Of a stretch of 62,140 bases of DNA, positions 51,301 to 59,069 are shown piece after piece. The DNA is from a virus, in the IMG/VR virus record IMGVR_UViG_3300031851_000023, positions 1-62,140 of that record; one strand, given 5' to 3'. Positions within the stretch are counted from its first letter, which is position 1, and each line of letters opens with the position of its first letter. Both the position numbers and the translations under genes were made by a program. The notes under the pieces were generated by a model. It ran no database searches, was not told where the DNA came from, and worked only from the letters and a program-made list of their open reading frames with translations.

Positions 51301-54300
51301 AGTTAAGTGTCTTTGTTCCTTGTAACGGATCATTGATAACTTGTAAATATGCTCCCTCTGAATTTACAATATTATTTTTGTCAAAATAATAGAAATTAAG
51401 GAAATCTGTTCCTACTTTAGTATCATAGTTATTTTGCTCTAAAGCAGGACCAAATCCAAATTTAACTGTTGTTGATGACCCAGAATTACCAGGTAAAATT
51501 GTAGTAGCAAGTTTTTCTGTAGTTAATAAATTATAACTCTTACTTGGACTCATATCAAAATATGTTCCAATCAGAGAAGAATGTGAAGTATCAAATACGT
51601 AATTATAAAACTCTTGTATATTAATATTTGGATTTGGTGTAAATGTAGTATTGTCTTCAGAAAATTCAAATTTAAAATCAATATCTCCAACAGAAACAAT
51701 AGATATTAATCTTTGCTGACTGCTTTCATCAAAAAACGATGTGCTTAATGTTATTGCTTCTGCTTCTCTCTTGTCAATACTATAATCAAATACAATAGTA
51801 GCATTCTGAGTATCTAAATCATAAGATTGAATATACCCACTGCCATTAGCAGAAGTAATTTTAAAATTATTTGAAAAATTATATCTTGGTTTGTATAAAG
51901 AAAGAGACGCTTTATTATAATGATCTACCGCAGTAGTTCCTTCTCTAGATCGAATTACTGTTAATGTATTATTATTGATAGCAGAAATTTCTACGATCTC
52001 AGATCCAATGCTTACTAAATCTCCTGTGGCAAATCCTTTTGAGGTTTTAACTTCAATGGTAGTGGAGTTAAATGAGACACCTGCATGATCAACATATAAT
52101 GCTAATCTAGAAGAACTTAAAGATGCTCCTGATCTTTGTAGTTGATCATCATCTACACCAAGATAATCTCCTCTTTGGTAATCAACACCACCATTTGTAA
52201 TAGTGATACTATTAACGACTCCAGCATCAGATACTATAATGTCCGCAATAGCACCAGAACCAGAACCTCCTGTAATTGGAATATCGGTATATGTTCCTGC
52301 TGTATAATCTGCTCCACCATTTAAATTGGTAAATCTTCCAATACCATTAAAATTAATTGTTGTTGTATTGGACGGTGGTGTAAATGTTACTTGCTGATAT
52401 AATCTTTTTCTGATATAATATGTTTTAGTTTTGGTAGCATCATCTGGAAATATGTTAATATCAACAGAGTCTCCAATTGCTAATCCATGATCTTCTGTAG
52501 TTTCTATTAAGACAACACTTTGATTTACTTCAAATGGTTCTAAGTTATCACTCAAAGAAACTAATGTAACAATTTTAGATCCAGATGTGTTGAAAAGATT
52601 ATCTGACTGAAGGTAGTAATTGTCATCAACAATCCACACACCAGACAATACTTTGATGGTAACTGTATTCTGCCTACTAGTTCCTTCTAAAATTTCGGCA
52701 GTAGCAATAGGTGCGTTGACACCATCAGTTAAACTTAATATAGCACCTTTCGTGTAATTGCTATCTTGGTCTATAGTAAGAATAAAAGTTTTGATATCAG
52801 CAGAAAAAGTTCCGGTGTTATTAAAAGTTCCTATAACATTTTTAAGTACAATCAAGTTATCGTTGGTAACAGTTCCTACGATTGAACCAGATGCTCCACT
52901 TGCCGGTTGTCTTAATGTATCATCTACAAACAAGAAAGCATTTTGAATAGTTGTTAATTTTACAACTTTGTCTTCTTTACTTTGTAAGTAATTAACTCCT
53001 TTTCCTTTAACAGATGATACTAATGCATTAACATCTCTTCCCTCGGTTCCAATATTATTAAAGTATAGTTGTGAATTAACAGAGAAATTACTAGAAGAAT
53101 TGTCAATAACGACGTTATCTACAGTTCCTGATCGTACTTCGGAAATAGTAGCTACTAATCCATCACCATTACCCAACATTCCAGGAGTAAAAAATCTTTT
53201 AGCATCTTTGGGAATATCGTTTTGATTAATTTTAGTAGTGTAATTACTATCTACTGGTAGAGAATAGAATTTGTCTCCTAAAACATATGGAAACTGTGGT
53301 ACTTGACTACTATTAATAGTAATAAAATAAGCATATGTTCCATCAGGAAAATCTGGAGTGATGCAAAAACGACCGTTGTTCTCATCCAAAGATCCACTTT
53401 TATGAGAATAAACATAGTCATTGATAAAGGATCCTAATGGATACTCTACCGGTGAAGGTCCATCTTGCCTACTTCCAGACAAAGAATAACTAGAAGTCAT
53501 TCTTACAATTGGAGAAATTTGATCTAGTGGATTCTCGTATCCAAATGGACCATAGATTGGGTTGCCATCATAAGCAAATCCCAAAATGGGAGAATGTGTT
53601 TTGTTTGTTGGTTCTGTATCTGCAGAATTTAAATTGTCGTTTAATTGAATTCTGAGTGCTTTTGGGTTAGCAACTTGACCATATCCATATTCAAGAACAT
53701 TGTTTATGTTTTCAAATACATAACCATATTGTTTGTCTAAATTTGATTCTAAACTGACATAACGATTTTTATTCCACTCTTTTAACAATGGTGTTACTTC
53801 AGCACCAGATCCAACAGAAACAATTTCTACTTGAATATTTTGTTGAGTATATAATGAACCACCAGCAATTTTAGTAAATTCTACAATAGATCCGTCCCTA
53901 TCAATTACTGTATTATATTCGGCAAATCTTCCTTTGCCAACACGATCAGTAATTCTTACAATAGGTGGTGTGGAATAAAATTTGCCAGGATTTTCAACGA
54001 TTATACTAGTTACTTCTCCACCGGTTACAACTGCTCTAGCAACACCGTCTCTTCCAGAAGTAATCTCTACTTCAGGAGTAACTGGGAATGTGATGTCAGT
54101 ATCAACAATGATACTATCAACAACTCTACCAACCATCTGTGCCCTTGCTCTTCCGGCAAGACCATCAACTACAACAAATGGAGGATTTACATATCCACGT
54201 CCTCTATTATCTACACGAATTTCTTCCAGTTTTCCAAAACGTAGACTTTCAGAATCTTTATATCCATAAATGGGAACACCATTTAATAAGATACCAACAT

Positions 54301-55858
54301 CTCTTTTTTGTGTTTTATAAACTTCTGTTGTTGCTACAGGAGTTTTTCTAAGGATTCTAAGTATTTTTTGATCCTGGACAGGTTGTGTAACAATAGGACC
54401 GTCAAAAATGTTATGCGAAGGATAACTAGACGATGTGATATAGTAATACTGATCATCTGCAAAAATAGCAGACACATTATTAGAAATACCAGCAAGAGAT
54501 TGTTCTACTGGTGTATTAGTACTCGATGTTACTGATGTTCCTGTATCCTTGATCCATCTAAGTTGATTGGTTCCGGTTAGAACAATTCTGGGGTCTGCTG
54601 TTTTAAAACCGGGTTCTGATACTTGTACAGCATCACCTGTGAATGAATACGGTTGAGAAACATCGGGCAAAGCATCATAAACAACACCCAAGGTTAGTAA
54701 TGTAACATCAGAACCTTCAATTGTAACCGGTTTGTATACAAACTCACCTTGAGAATGCTCTACAGATAAACTTCTTTCGCTAATAATAAACTGAGTTACT
54801 GTCTTATCAGAAAACTTGATAATTTCATCACCAATTAAAATTTCTCCAATAGAACTCCACCCCATGGTAGAAAATACATTAACTCTATCGCCAACCCCAA
54901 AAGATGGTGCTATGCTACTTTCTAATTTTGTTTTTGTTGAAATTTGAAATTCGCCATTGACGGTTTCGGGAGCAACAACAATATTCCAGATTACTTCACC
55001 ATCAATCGTACCTTGAGCAATAACGTTATCTACAGTAGCAGATGCATATCCATAATCATCTGTTGGAGACTGTACTATTTTCTTGCCAATTAGGTCTTTT
55101 GGATTTCCTGATACTACCTTTACCTTAAGAGCATATACATTAATCCAATCAGATTCTGAGGATTTGTATGTAAATTCTCTTGGGTGATATACTTCTGGTT
55201 TGTTCTCTACATCATCTGATATAATAGTATTAAAAATAAATTTAATAGAATCATCAGTTCCTTTTGCTTTGTAGAACTTCTGAATATTTTTAATCAGAGT
55301 TCTCTTATCTACTTCCCCTCTAAGATACTTTTCAGGGAATGAACCAAGGTATTGGTTTTCAAAATTTCTTACAAAAGCATATAAGAATAGATTACTAATA
55401 TTATATACTTCAGCACCTGCTAAATGCTCTGCTGCTGTTGTACTAGAAAAATTGGAAGAGTTGTATAGATCTCCTAACTTGGTATTTCCACTTACTCCTC
55501 TGGAGCATTTCTGTAATTGACTATCAGTGCGACTTTCGTAGAAAATAATTTCGTCATCAATTCTTACATACCCATTTTTCTCTGGAAAAGACTGAGCATC
55601 TACAAGATCAATAGTTGTATCACTAATACTAATATCAGAAGTAACAGTATCTTTTTGATTAAGTAAGTTTTTTTCGTAATAATCAATGTCGGCATACTTT
55701 TGGATGTTACTTAAAACATCTAAAGGACCACCTTGTACTTCCTGTGCTTCATAATACTTCTCTACAAACTTACCAAACAGTTCATATTCAGAAGAAATGA
55801 ATTCTGGAAGTTGGGACTCAATTAGAGTAGAAATTCTCTTAGTCTTTACAGAAGGCAT
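45365..55858 (-). CDS. gp7: Giant baseplate wedge protein gp7, 3497 aa
   Basis: It lies between gp6 and gp8, as T4 gene 7 does. Its N-terminal ~300 residues resemble a late part of T4 gp7 (1032 aa): FYKAKGTDDSIKFIFNTIIS matches YSTKGIEASYKFLFKVLYN, and NPKDLIGKKI matches EDLVGQTI. A second piece, THPAGFKLFGQVDI near 1830, matches VHPVGFGFIAI. Between and after these pieces is about 3000 aa of added material: GSGY-type beta units, a YHYH-like domain (about 755-860), two helical RDI/GGN modules (about 2045-2145 and 2270-2420), a 'GM-IP-T' beta module near 2150-2200, and a C-terminal beta region. It would be the long wedge arm holding gp8, gp10 and gp53. The gene is AT-rich. Confidence 0.8.
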   Translation of the reverse strand: MPSVKTKRISTLIESQLPEFISSEYELFGKFVEKYYEAQEVQGGPLDVLSNIQKYADIDYYEKNLLNQKDTVTSDISISDTTIDLVDAQSFPEKNGYVRIDDEIIFYESRTDSQLQKCSRGVSGNTKLGDLYNSSNFSSTTAAEHLAGAEVYNISNLFLYAFVRNFENQYLGSFPEKYLRGEVDKRTLIKNIQKFYKAKGTDDSIKFIFNTIISDDVENKPEVYHPREFTYKSSESDWINVYALKVKVVSGNPKDLIGKKIVQSPTDDYGYASATVDNVIAQGTIDGEVIWNIVVAPETVNGEFQISTKTKLESSIAPSFGVGDRVNVFSTMGWSSIGEILIGDEIIKFSDKTVTQFIISERSLSVEHSQGEFVYKPVTIEGSDVTLLTLGVVYDALPDVSQPYSFTGDAVQVSEPGFKTADPRIVLTGTNQLRWIKDTGTSVTSSTNTPVEQSLAGISNNVSAIFADDQYYYITSSSYPSHNIFDGPIVTQPVQDQKILRILRKTPVATTEVYKTQKRDVGILLNGVPIYGYKDSESLRFGKLEEIRVDNRGRGYVNPPFVVVDGLAGRARAQMVGRVVDSIIVDTDITFPVTPEVEITSGRDGVARAVVTGGEVTSIIVENPGKFYSTPPIVRITDRVGKGRFAEYNTVIDRDGSIVEFTKIAGGSLYTQQNIQVEIVSVGSGAEVTPLLKEWNKNRYVSLESNLDKQYGYVFENINNVLEYGYGQVANPKALRIQLNDNLNSADTEPTNKTHSPILGFAYDGNPIYGPFGYENPLDQISPIVRMTSSYSLSGSRQDGPSPVEYPLGSFINDYVYSHKSGSLDENNGRFCITPDFPDGTYAYFITINSSQVPQFPYVLGDKFYSLPVDSNYTTKINQNDIPKDAKRFFTPGMLGNGDGLVATISEVRSGTVDNVVIDNSSSNFSVNSQLYFNNIGTEGRDVNALVSSVKGKGVNYLQSKEDKVVKLTTIQNAFLFVDDTLRQPASGASGSIVGTVTNDNLIVLKNVIGTFNNTGTFSADIKTFILTIDQDSNYTKGAILSLTDGVNAPIATAEILEGTSRQNTVTIKVLSGVWIVDDNYYLQSDNLFNTSGSKIVTLVSLSDNLEPFEVNQSVVLIETTEDHGLAIGDSVDINIFPDDATKTKTYYIRKRLYQQVTFTPPSNTTTINFNGIGRFTNLNGGADYTAGTYTDIPITGGSGSGAIADIIVSDAGVVNSITITNGGVDYQRGDYLGVDDDQLQRSGASLSSSRLALYVDHAGVSFNSTTIEVKTSKGFATGDLVSIGSEIVEISAINNNTLTVIRSREGTTAVDHYNKASLSLYKPRYNFSNNFKITSANGSGYIQSYDLDTQNATIVFDYSIDKREAEAITLSTSFFDESSQQRLISIVSVGDIDFKFEFSEDNTTFTPNPNINIQEFYNYVFDTSHSSLIGTYFDMSPSKSYNLLTTEKLATTILPGNSGSSTTVKFGFGPALEQNNYDTKVGTDFLNFYYFDKNNIVNSEGAYLQVINDPLQGTKTLNYVTRNRFVYDVLSTPLWDGSGSVSYTTSGQFAIGEINSVKVINLGQNYKKVPLILGCDPSEPYRGSATVLFDTFTNIITGVNIDIVGSNYVNPKVIITNSDGTGADFNVIQRDGKLFSITVKNPGVGYTYAPEIIIIESAVSLYAESESIGIPQSVRIINNGAGYHLDKTVSSAVTSKYTLALKNFNGVYQKGEILTQTIDGVEVSRAIVSEYRQGSNLIKIEKVVGIIRENVSVDGYISGASGIVKKAFITTFSTTTKGSYDNLGYYTSDKGRLGAANQKLTDSFFYQDYSYVVKSKTSIEQWRDLIKSTTHPAGFKLFGQVDIETTAQSEMPVAGEKKADTFSIIQLWDPNKNKITVESTKQVTTQTIQTVKNTRIRNGQGSAATSEFNFNETRAFSFTLSAPFDGYFDTDGRLQGTTSFQVLDDTGVPFTPVNVESLIVTLDGILQEPGVAYTVSGDNIIFSAPPLGPGNKLTGNNVGDTSQYKGTKFVGRNFYFKDSQYNTRYLRKLRNIFQRSGTWIDAANQIDRNKKFIIEESIGYGKQYYSSLDWSTKLDDYTIDIGYILDAYQHDIRFGGNSKLVDYANIFATSSEYIKNNSAESLSIFKYATNLANLAIRNWDYVEESVVFIQGSKEVTVSNTNNIAIGMTISAGRAYSPDTIVVSIDSITQVTLSKPALANSGGAGGASSSTTFLSGSSSGSEVLGSSIGAVQPGDDYSVNPNDILQVPLSFASTDSATFFFSGINNGTYYDASTLIANNKEYLQEEVSEFVYANYALPVSDKAKCARDLGFLIDDIVYHLRFGGNAKIVEFAQLYYTNRGYPYGEELTYLTGLEVTAAVAAWERLRDLMILAMRNTLTSGTFTSIAPYADNTVFADSEFPVCADVESTITTMIDIVKDIIAKGTGVVEIVNINSNKPGYWSATLTYSNYNILPDPLLPSQECNDVISSVNSLYNNLDDVLNKLEVTKTLPDYIDGETKEFELYWEDGSSVVTEQDENLLLSINAVLQETKYNANYPGDDSYYIDRTVIPNKLKFDIAPIWDQYAGARTLGEATAVEKVVGIGVGNYKRMTLDKNLVNNVRTGPFLILDLEDLTVVNVEEPDYLLVFIDGVLQKNIDSYTVSGPNIFFKFPITEQMKVDMRYLYGRDVGQVLNLFDFNTDLYYLNGVINLEITSGLSDFLGNRWMGIRRGSPIHAYQINDDGTYNVIGQVSDPTVSGSTLSLKVFGYKCDLIQGRDVYFSIARKYEINTIVGLNSSGSSIVYETDNDGRSVLRGIDQNWRGTYWRKVYKNPFISLSNNSLIKVEGEDKFRKIKELPSKLTSKEQRSQQQVSNSYFGQVEVQAYNGITRGEGLSIVAKIENGVVVDLDWNQRSYDPITQPTAYQYYTPPVINFIPENGEGGGARAQVLVSKGQVISVELIEGGSGYTKAPKVVVARRYDVLEETDIGVSLINARMNLEQSLGLSVIFTSIDVISNQAASVQAITSTLVDSPLIIDTKLIDIITPAEETVSEDLSAKLDEVLTTFHTEQQAAPVDTFHGGTVINVRISTPYIVGIDSSSTLTTSAAREITSSIANVINNTALTNINYFEVGAFLDTTLTINDTVIYVGNTDKFKTNGYLLIGTEIVRYFRKINDRFLNVERGQENTTAQEWIAGTFLRQIPDPVSLTYGGITVVESESSLVTINAGAKVFAAGQSQKQIITPTVKVQKVSRQSIANIQPQFNVASISSVETVVNYKLETPSSNIQSFTTSVRQTNFKNTIQTVQSELDITKQELQVLLITPPSGAVDGYEESVFVVDPIKTRIGEVDLIDINGRYYVTQRNTTEILISNRTFGEDTGYVGNYTKTNLGHTIKHFDGLFDDGACNVSSLSILELTSYYPSLTVNDFAERGNSSYTLVGDKFTLMPPSIQNPVAISSSNGTIGGSIVVQDTTYFPNNGYLFTSGGTVIQYTSKTETQFDGCTLYSGPNSINSAEELVPFTIS

Positions 55859-55863
55859 TTACT

Positions 55864-57660
55864 TTACTCTTTGTATGCAGTGAACGATGAATTGGCAACG
55901 TCAACGTCAAGGTATACCTCACGGAGTGCCTTGATATCATTAAGAAGTGGTTTTACTCTAACAGAAATGCGGTTGTCGAAGAATGATCCTTTTATGATAG
56001 TAAGAGCATACATTTTCAACTCACCTTTTTCATAATCAATATCTCCAACATTACTGTCTAGAACAACTTTTTCGCCGGTTACGCTATCTATTCTATATAG
56101 GACAATTTTGCTATCCCTATCTTCCAAATATACATCAAACGTAGGGTATTCTGTTACCCTAAAACCAGTTGATGACAGGGTAGGTTCTTCGCAATCTTTA
56201 TCAAAAGCATTTTGAAAACATACTTCATAATAGAAAGTAGAATTGAGACTAGGATAAAAATCCTTCCTCATAGTTACTTCTGTTAAATTTGAATTGATTG
56301 CTGGGTCTGCATCATCAATAACGCTGACTAACTTACTAAATCTAAACTTGCCATTAAATTTTTCTATATCGGATACATCAAGATATGATTGTACGGAACC
56401 AATTACTTTGTCTCTGATTTGTGGTGGTTTTAAATCTGTTGATTCACCATTGTAAAAAATCTTGGAAGTTAACTCAACAAATAAAATTGATGGGTCTACA
56501 ATAACGGGTCTAACAGAAGCAACCATATACTTCTTTAGATCTGAAATAATTTCTTGTTTTGTCAATGACGATAGAAAAGATGCGTCAGTTGGTTTCAATA
56601 CAATAAAAACTTTACCATACTCAGGTGGATCTTGATCTTCGCCACCAAAAATAATAATATCACTTACTGATGGATATACTTTACGAATGATAGCAGAGTA
56701 ATCTTGAGCAGTTACAGCACGATCCTGTGTGCCATACATTTTTGGAGCATTTGTCTTGATATTCTTAATAGACTCTTTTTCTTCTCCACCAGAAGAAGAT
56801 ACTACATTAGTAATAATAGTACTAAAAGAGTTTGGCGATGCACCATTTTGATTTTCAATAACACCAGAAAACACAAATGTTCTAACACCATTAGACTCTG
56901 GTCCTGATGTTGTGATGTAAGATACTTCTACTCTAGATCCATTATCAACTTTCTTACCTAAAACACCATCACCCAATAAAATTTCGTATCTATCATCTTC
57001 AATCTCTTCAATGAAGAAAACTTTTGATGTAGAATCTACATTTAAAATATTATCGGCAACGAGATATGACTCGTTAAAATTACCACCAGAGGGATATACC
57101 TTTACTCTAATAGTATTAGTGTCAATGTTTTGGTTGTCAAGAACAAATTTTTGTGATTTTAATGATGTGTTAACAGTAAACGTGTTGAGAATCTGTGTTC
57201 CTTCTCTAACTTCAACATTATCAAATGTTGCAACGTCGTTAACTACTTGTCCTGTTACATCCTCTAATGTGATGTATTGATAAATGTTGTTGTCATATGA
57301 ACTGATAAATCCTGTTCCTTTCTTCAGTAGGAGTTCAGTATCAGTTGTTGGTGACCCATAAGTTATATTAAAAGAAACATACGCAGTAGGAGAGGTGATA
57401 CCTTTGGGTCTGTATCCTAATTGCTTCGCAATCGCTACTACGTTGTCTCTTAAGGTGGCAGAATCAATGAATAGTTCATTGACTACCAGATTAGCATTAA
57501 ACGCCGTATAATACGTATTATAGGCAAGTGTGTCAATTAATGTTGATAGGACTGATCCATCAAAATCATAGTCAGTAAAATCTGACTGTGCTCTGATATA
57601 TTCTTTCAGAGCAACTTTGATATCTTCAAAGTCTAAATTAGCAACCTGAGTATATGGCAT
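55864..57660 (-). CDS. gp6: Baseplate wedge protein
   Basis: A 598-aa gp6 (T4: 660 aa), a member of the baseplate J-like family. The opening MPYTQVANLDFEDIKVALKE, IDTLAYNTYYTAFNANLVVN (about 45-65) and LGYRPKGITSPTAYVSF (about 92-110) are the usual signature. RAVTAQDYSAIIRKVYPSVS near 320-335 is a second conserved block, and SILFVELTSKIFYN near 385-400 is part of the beta core. gp6 forms the heterotrimeric wedge with gp7 and the continuous inner ring with gp25. The start overlaps the gp25 stop codon (TAATG). Confidence 0.93.
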   Translation of the reverse strand: MPYTQVANLDFEDIKVALKEYIRAQSDFTDYDFDGSVLSTLIDTLAYNTYYTAFNANLVVNELFIDSATLRDNVVAIAKQLGYRPKGITSPTAYVSFNITYGSPTTDTELLLKKGTGFISSYDNNIYQYITLEDVTGQVVNDVATFDNVEVREGTQILNTFTVNTSLKSQKFVLDNQNIDTNTIRVKVYPSGGNFNESYLVADNILNVDSTSKVFFIEEIEDDRYEILLGDGVLGKKVDNGSRVEVSYITTSGPESNGVRTFVFSGVIENQNGASPNSFSTIITNVVSSSGGEEKESIKNIKTNAPKMYGTQDRAVTAQDYSAIIRKVYPSVSDIIIFGGEDQDPPEYGKVFIVLKPTDASFLSSLTKQEIISDLKKYMVASVRPVIVDPSILFVELTSKIFYNGESTDLKPPQIRDKVIGSVQSYLDVSDIEKFNGKFRFSKLVSVIDDADPAINSNLTEVTMRKDFYPSLNSTFYYEVCFQNAFDKDCEEPTLSSTGFRVTEYPTFDVYLEDRDSKIVLYRIDSVTGEKVVLDSNVGDIDYEKGELKMYALTIIKGSFFDNRISVRVKPLLNDIKALREVYLDVDVANSSFTAYKE

Positions 57661-58052
57661 TATCGTGTGCGCTCTAAGAAGAATTCTACTGCTACTGGTG
57701 TATCGTCTCTACCTACGATCGTGTACGATAATTCAACTTCATATCCATTACTCATCTCGTCTGGTATGCAGTTAATAGTATTAACACGAATTCGTGGTTC
57801 GTAACGATTCAATACATCTGCGATCTCTGATCTGAGAATACCAGCACTACCATAATCTAATGGTTCAAATAATATATTTTGAATATCACAACCTAATTCC
57901 GGTTGAAATGGTCTTTCTCCCTTCCTAGTAAGGAGTAAGGCAGTAATCGATTGAACGATAGCTGCCTTATCTTTTACCGTTACTAAATCATCACTTACAG
58001 GATGCTTCTTAAAGGTAATACTCAGATCTTTAAATGTCTGAAAGGTCGGCAT
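57660..58052 (-). CDS. gp25: Baseplate wedge protein, sheath initiator
   Basis: A 130-aa gp25 (T4: 132 aa) of the family shared by all contractile injection systems. Conserved features are the TRKGERPFQPELGCDIQNIL core with the E-P-R pattern (RYEPRIRVNTI) and SGYEVELSYTI-type strands at the end (here NGYEVELSYTIVG). It nucleates sheath assembly on the inner baseplate and binds gp6 and gp53. A GATAAATA promoter lies upstream, so a gp25-gp6-gp7 late operon begins here. Confidence 0.95.
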   Translation of the reverse strand: MPTFQTFKDLSITFKKHPVSDDLVTVKDKAAIVQSITALLLTRKGERPFQPELGCDIQNILFEPLDYGSAGILRSEIADVLNRYEPRIRVNTINCIPDEMSNGYEVELSYTIVGRDDTPVAVEFFLERTR

Positions 58053-58076
58053 CTAGACACAGCAGTAGGCTGTTAC

Positions 58077-58084
58077 TATTTATC
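58077..58084 (-). promoter_or_regulatory. Late promoter GATAAATA (gp25 operon)
   Basis: GATAAATA on the minus strand, 25-32 bases before the gp25 ATG; the TGA stop of the 63-aa gene provides its first bases. Confidence 0.65.
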
Positions 58085-58274
58085 ACTTACCAACGAATCC
58101 ATCTGCCCATTCTTGAGAATCAAAAACCTCTTCGTTCTTTGCTTTGTTACGATTACGTTTTGCTGACATGTTTAGATACTTATCACTATCAGTCTCGGTG
58201 ATCAGTGTCATACCTTCATTAACAAAGTCTTCACCTTTGTCAACTGATCCGTCTAAGTGGTTAGGGTGTCCCAT
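58083..58274 (-). CDS. 63-aa protein, unknown
   Basis: A charged protein starting MGHPNHLDGSVDKGEDFVNE, with a basic middle (SAKRNRNKAKNEEVF) and a C-terminal SQEWADGFVGK. No domain is recognised. The start overlaps the end of the 219-aa gene by 14 bases. It probably belongs to the late unit upstream of gp25. Confidence 0.6.
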   Translation of the reverse strand: MGHPNHLDGSVDKGEDFVNEGMTLITETDSDKYLNMSAKRNRNKAKNEEVFDSQEWADGFVGK

Positions 58275-58920
58275 TTTGTTTCTCCTTTAGTGTTTGCCAA
58301 AAATAATCATCGGTGTCTCCTAGGCGTCCCCAGGTGCTCCCGCTCTCAACTTGGTATTCTATAGTAGATACCTTGAAATCGGGCATACAGGGCGTCTCAG
58401 GCGTCAATGAGAGGTCATACAGTCGCATCCTGTTATTTGGATACAACGCAAACTGACCGTTCTCTAGTGCTATACAATTGTGAGACTTATGCTCTTGTGG
58501 CACTTCGCTTACATTATTATCTATCGTATCTTTGTTCGCATGATAGTTATCTAATGTAAACAAATACGAACCTTTCTGTAGGTCATGATCACGAGTACGT
58601 AACTCAACATCCATCTCAGCAATGAAACCTTTGTTGATTGCCATAACTCCATAATCCATACAATTCCAGAATTGTAGATTGCCCAGATCCATGTCTATGA
58701 CTGGAGTTTGGGGGAATTGCAAAAACGCACTAATTGGAAGTTTGTCATACATCGCACCATATTCTGGTAAGTATGTCTCAAAGTAAAAAGCACGTCCAGG
58801 TATGCTTTTAGCAGATACCCAGACTCCCTCTACAAACTCCCCATGTCCATCTTGATGATCTCGTAAGTATTCCCTACGAACCCATACTTTCTTAGCAGGA
58901 AGGTTGCAAATTAAATTCAT
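58261..58920 (-). CDS. 219-aa cyanophage protein, unknown
   Basis: A mixed alpha/beta protein beginning MNLICNLPAKKVWVRREYLR. Distinct blocks are GVWVSAKSIPGRAFYFETYL (about 33-52), FLQFPQTPVIDMDLGNLQFW (about 66-85, a conserved-looking strand pair) and IALENGQFALYPNNRMRLYD (about 150-169). No signal peptide or membrane segment is seen. It overlaps the small basic gene upstream (ATGA). I remember homologues near the baseplate genes of other cyanophages but not a function. Confidence 0.65.
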   Translation of the reverse strand: MNLICNLPAKKVWVRREYLRDHQDGHGEFVEGVWVSAKSIPGRAFYFETYLPEYGAMYDKLPISAFLQFPQTPVIDMDLGNLQFWNCMDYGVMAINKGFIAEMDVELRTRDHDLQKGSYLFTLDNYHANKDTIDNNVSEVPQEHKSHNCIALENGQFALYPNNRMRLYDLSLTPETPCMPDFKVSTIEYQVESGSTWGRLGDTDDYFWQTLKEKQNGTP

Positions 58921-59066
58921 CCCCTACCTTGTCCTCTGTAACGCTTCTTAGCATTGTTACGTGATGTAGAAGTATACTTAGTATGCTTACCACGTCCTTG
59001 ACGAGTGCGCTTCGGACGAGACTCAATTGTGTCTGCTCCTGATAGTCCAACTCTGCTCTTTGCCAT
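58917..59066 (-). CDS. Small very basic protein
   Basis: A 49-aa protein beginning MAKSRVGLSGADTIESRPKR and continuing through a string of Arg/Lys/Gly (TRQGRGKHTKYTSTSRNNAK, KRYRGQGRG). The charge and low complexity suggest binding to DNA, RNA or an acidic virion surface. It is read in a different frame from a longer but implausible ORF in the same place. The ATG follows the PAAR-like gene stop by three bases, and the stop overlaps the start of the 219-aa gene. Confidence 0.7.
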   Translation of the reverse strand: MAKSRVGLSGADTIESRPKRTRQGRGKHTKYTSTSRNNAKKRYRGQGRG

Positions 59067-59069
59067 AAT

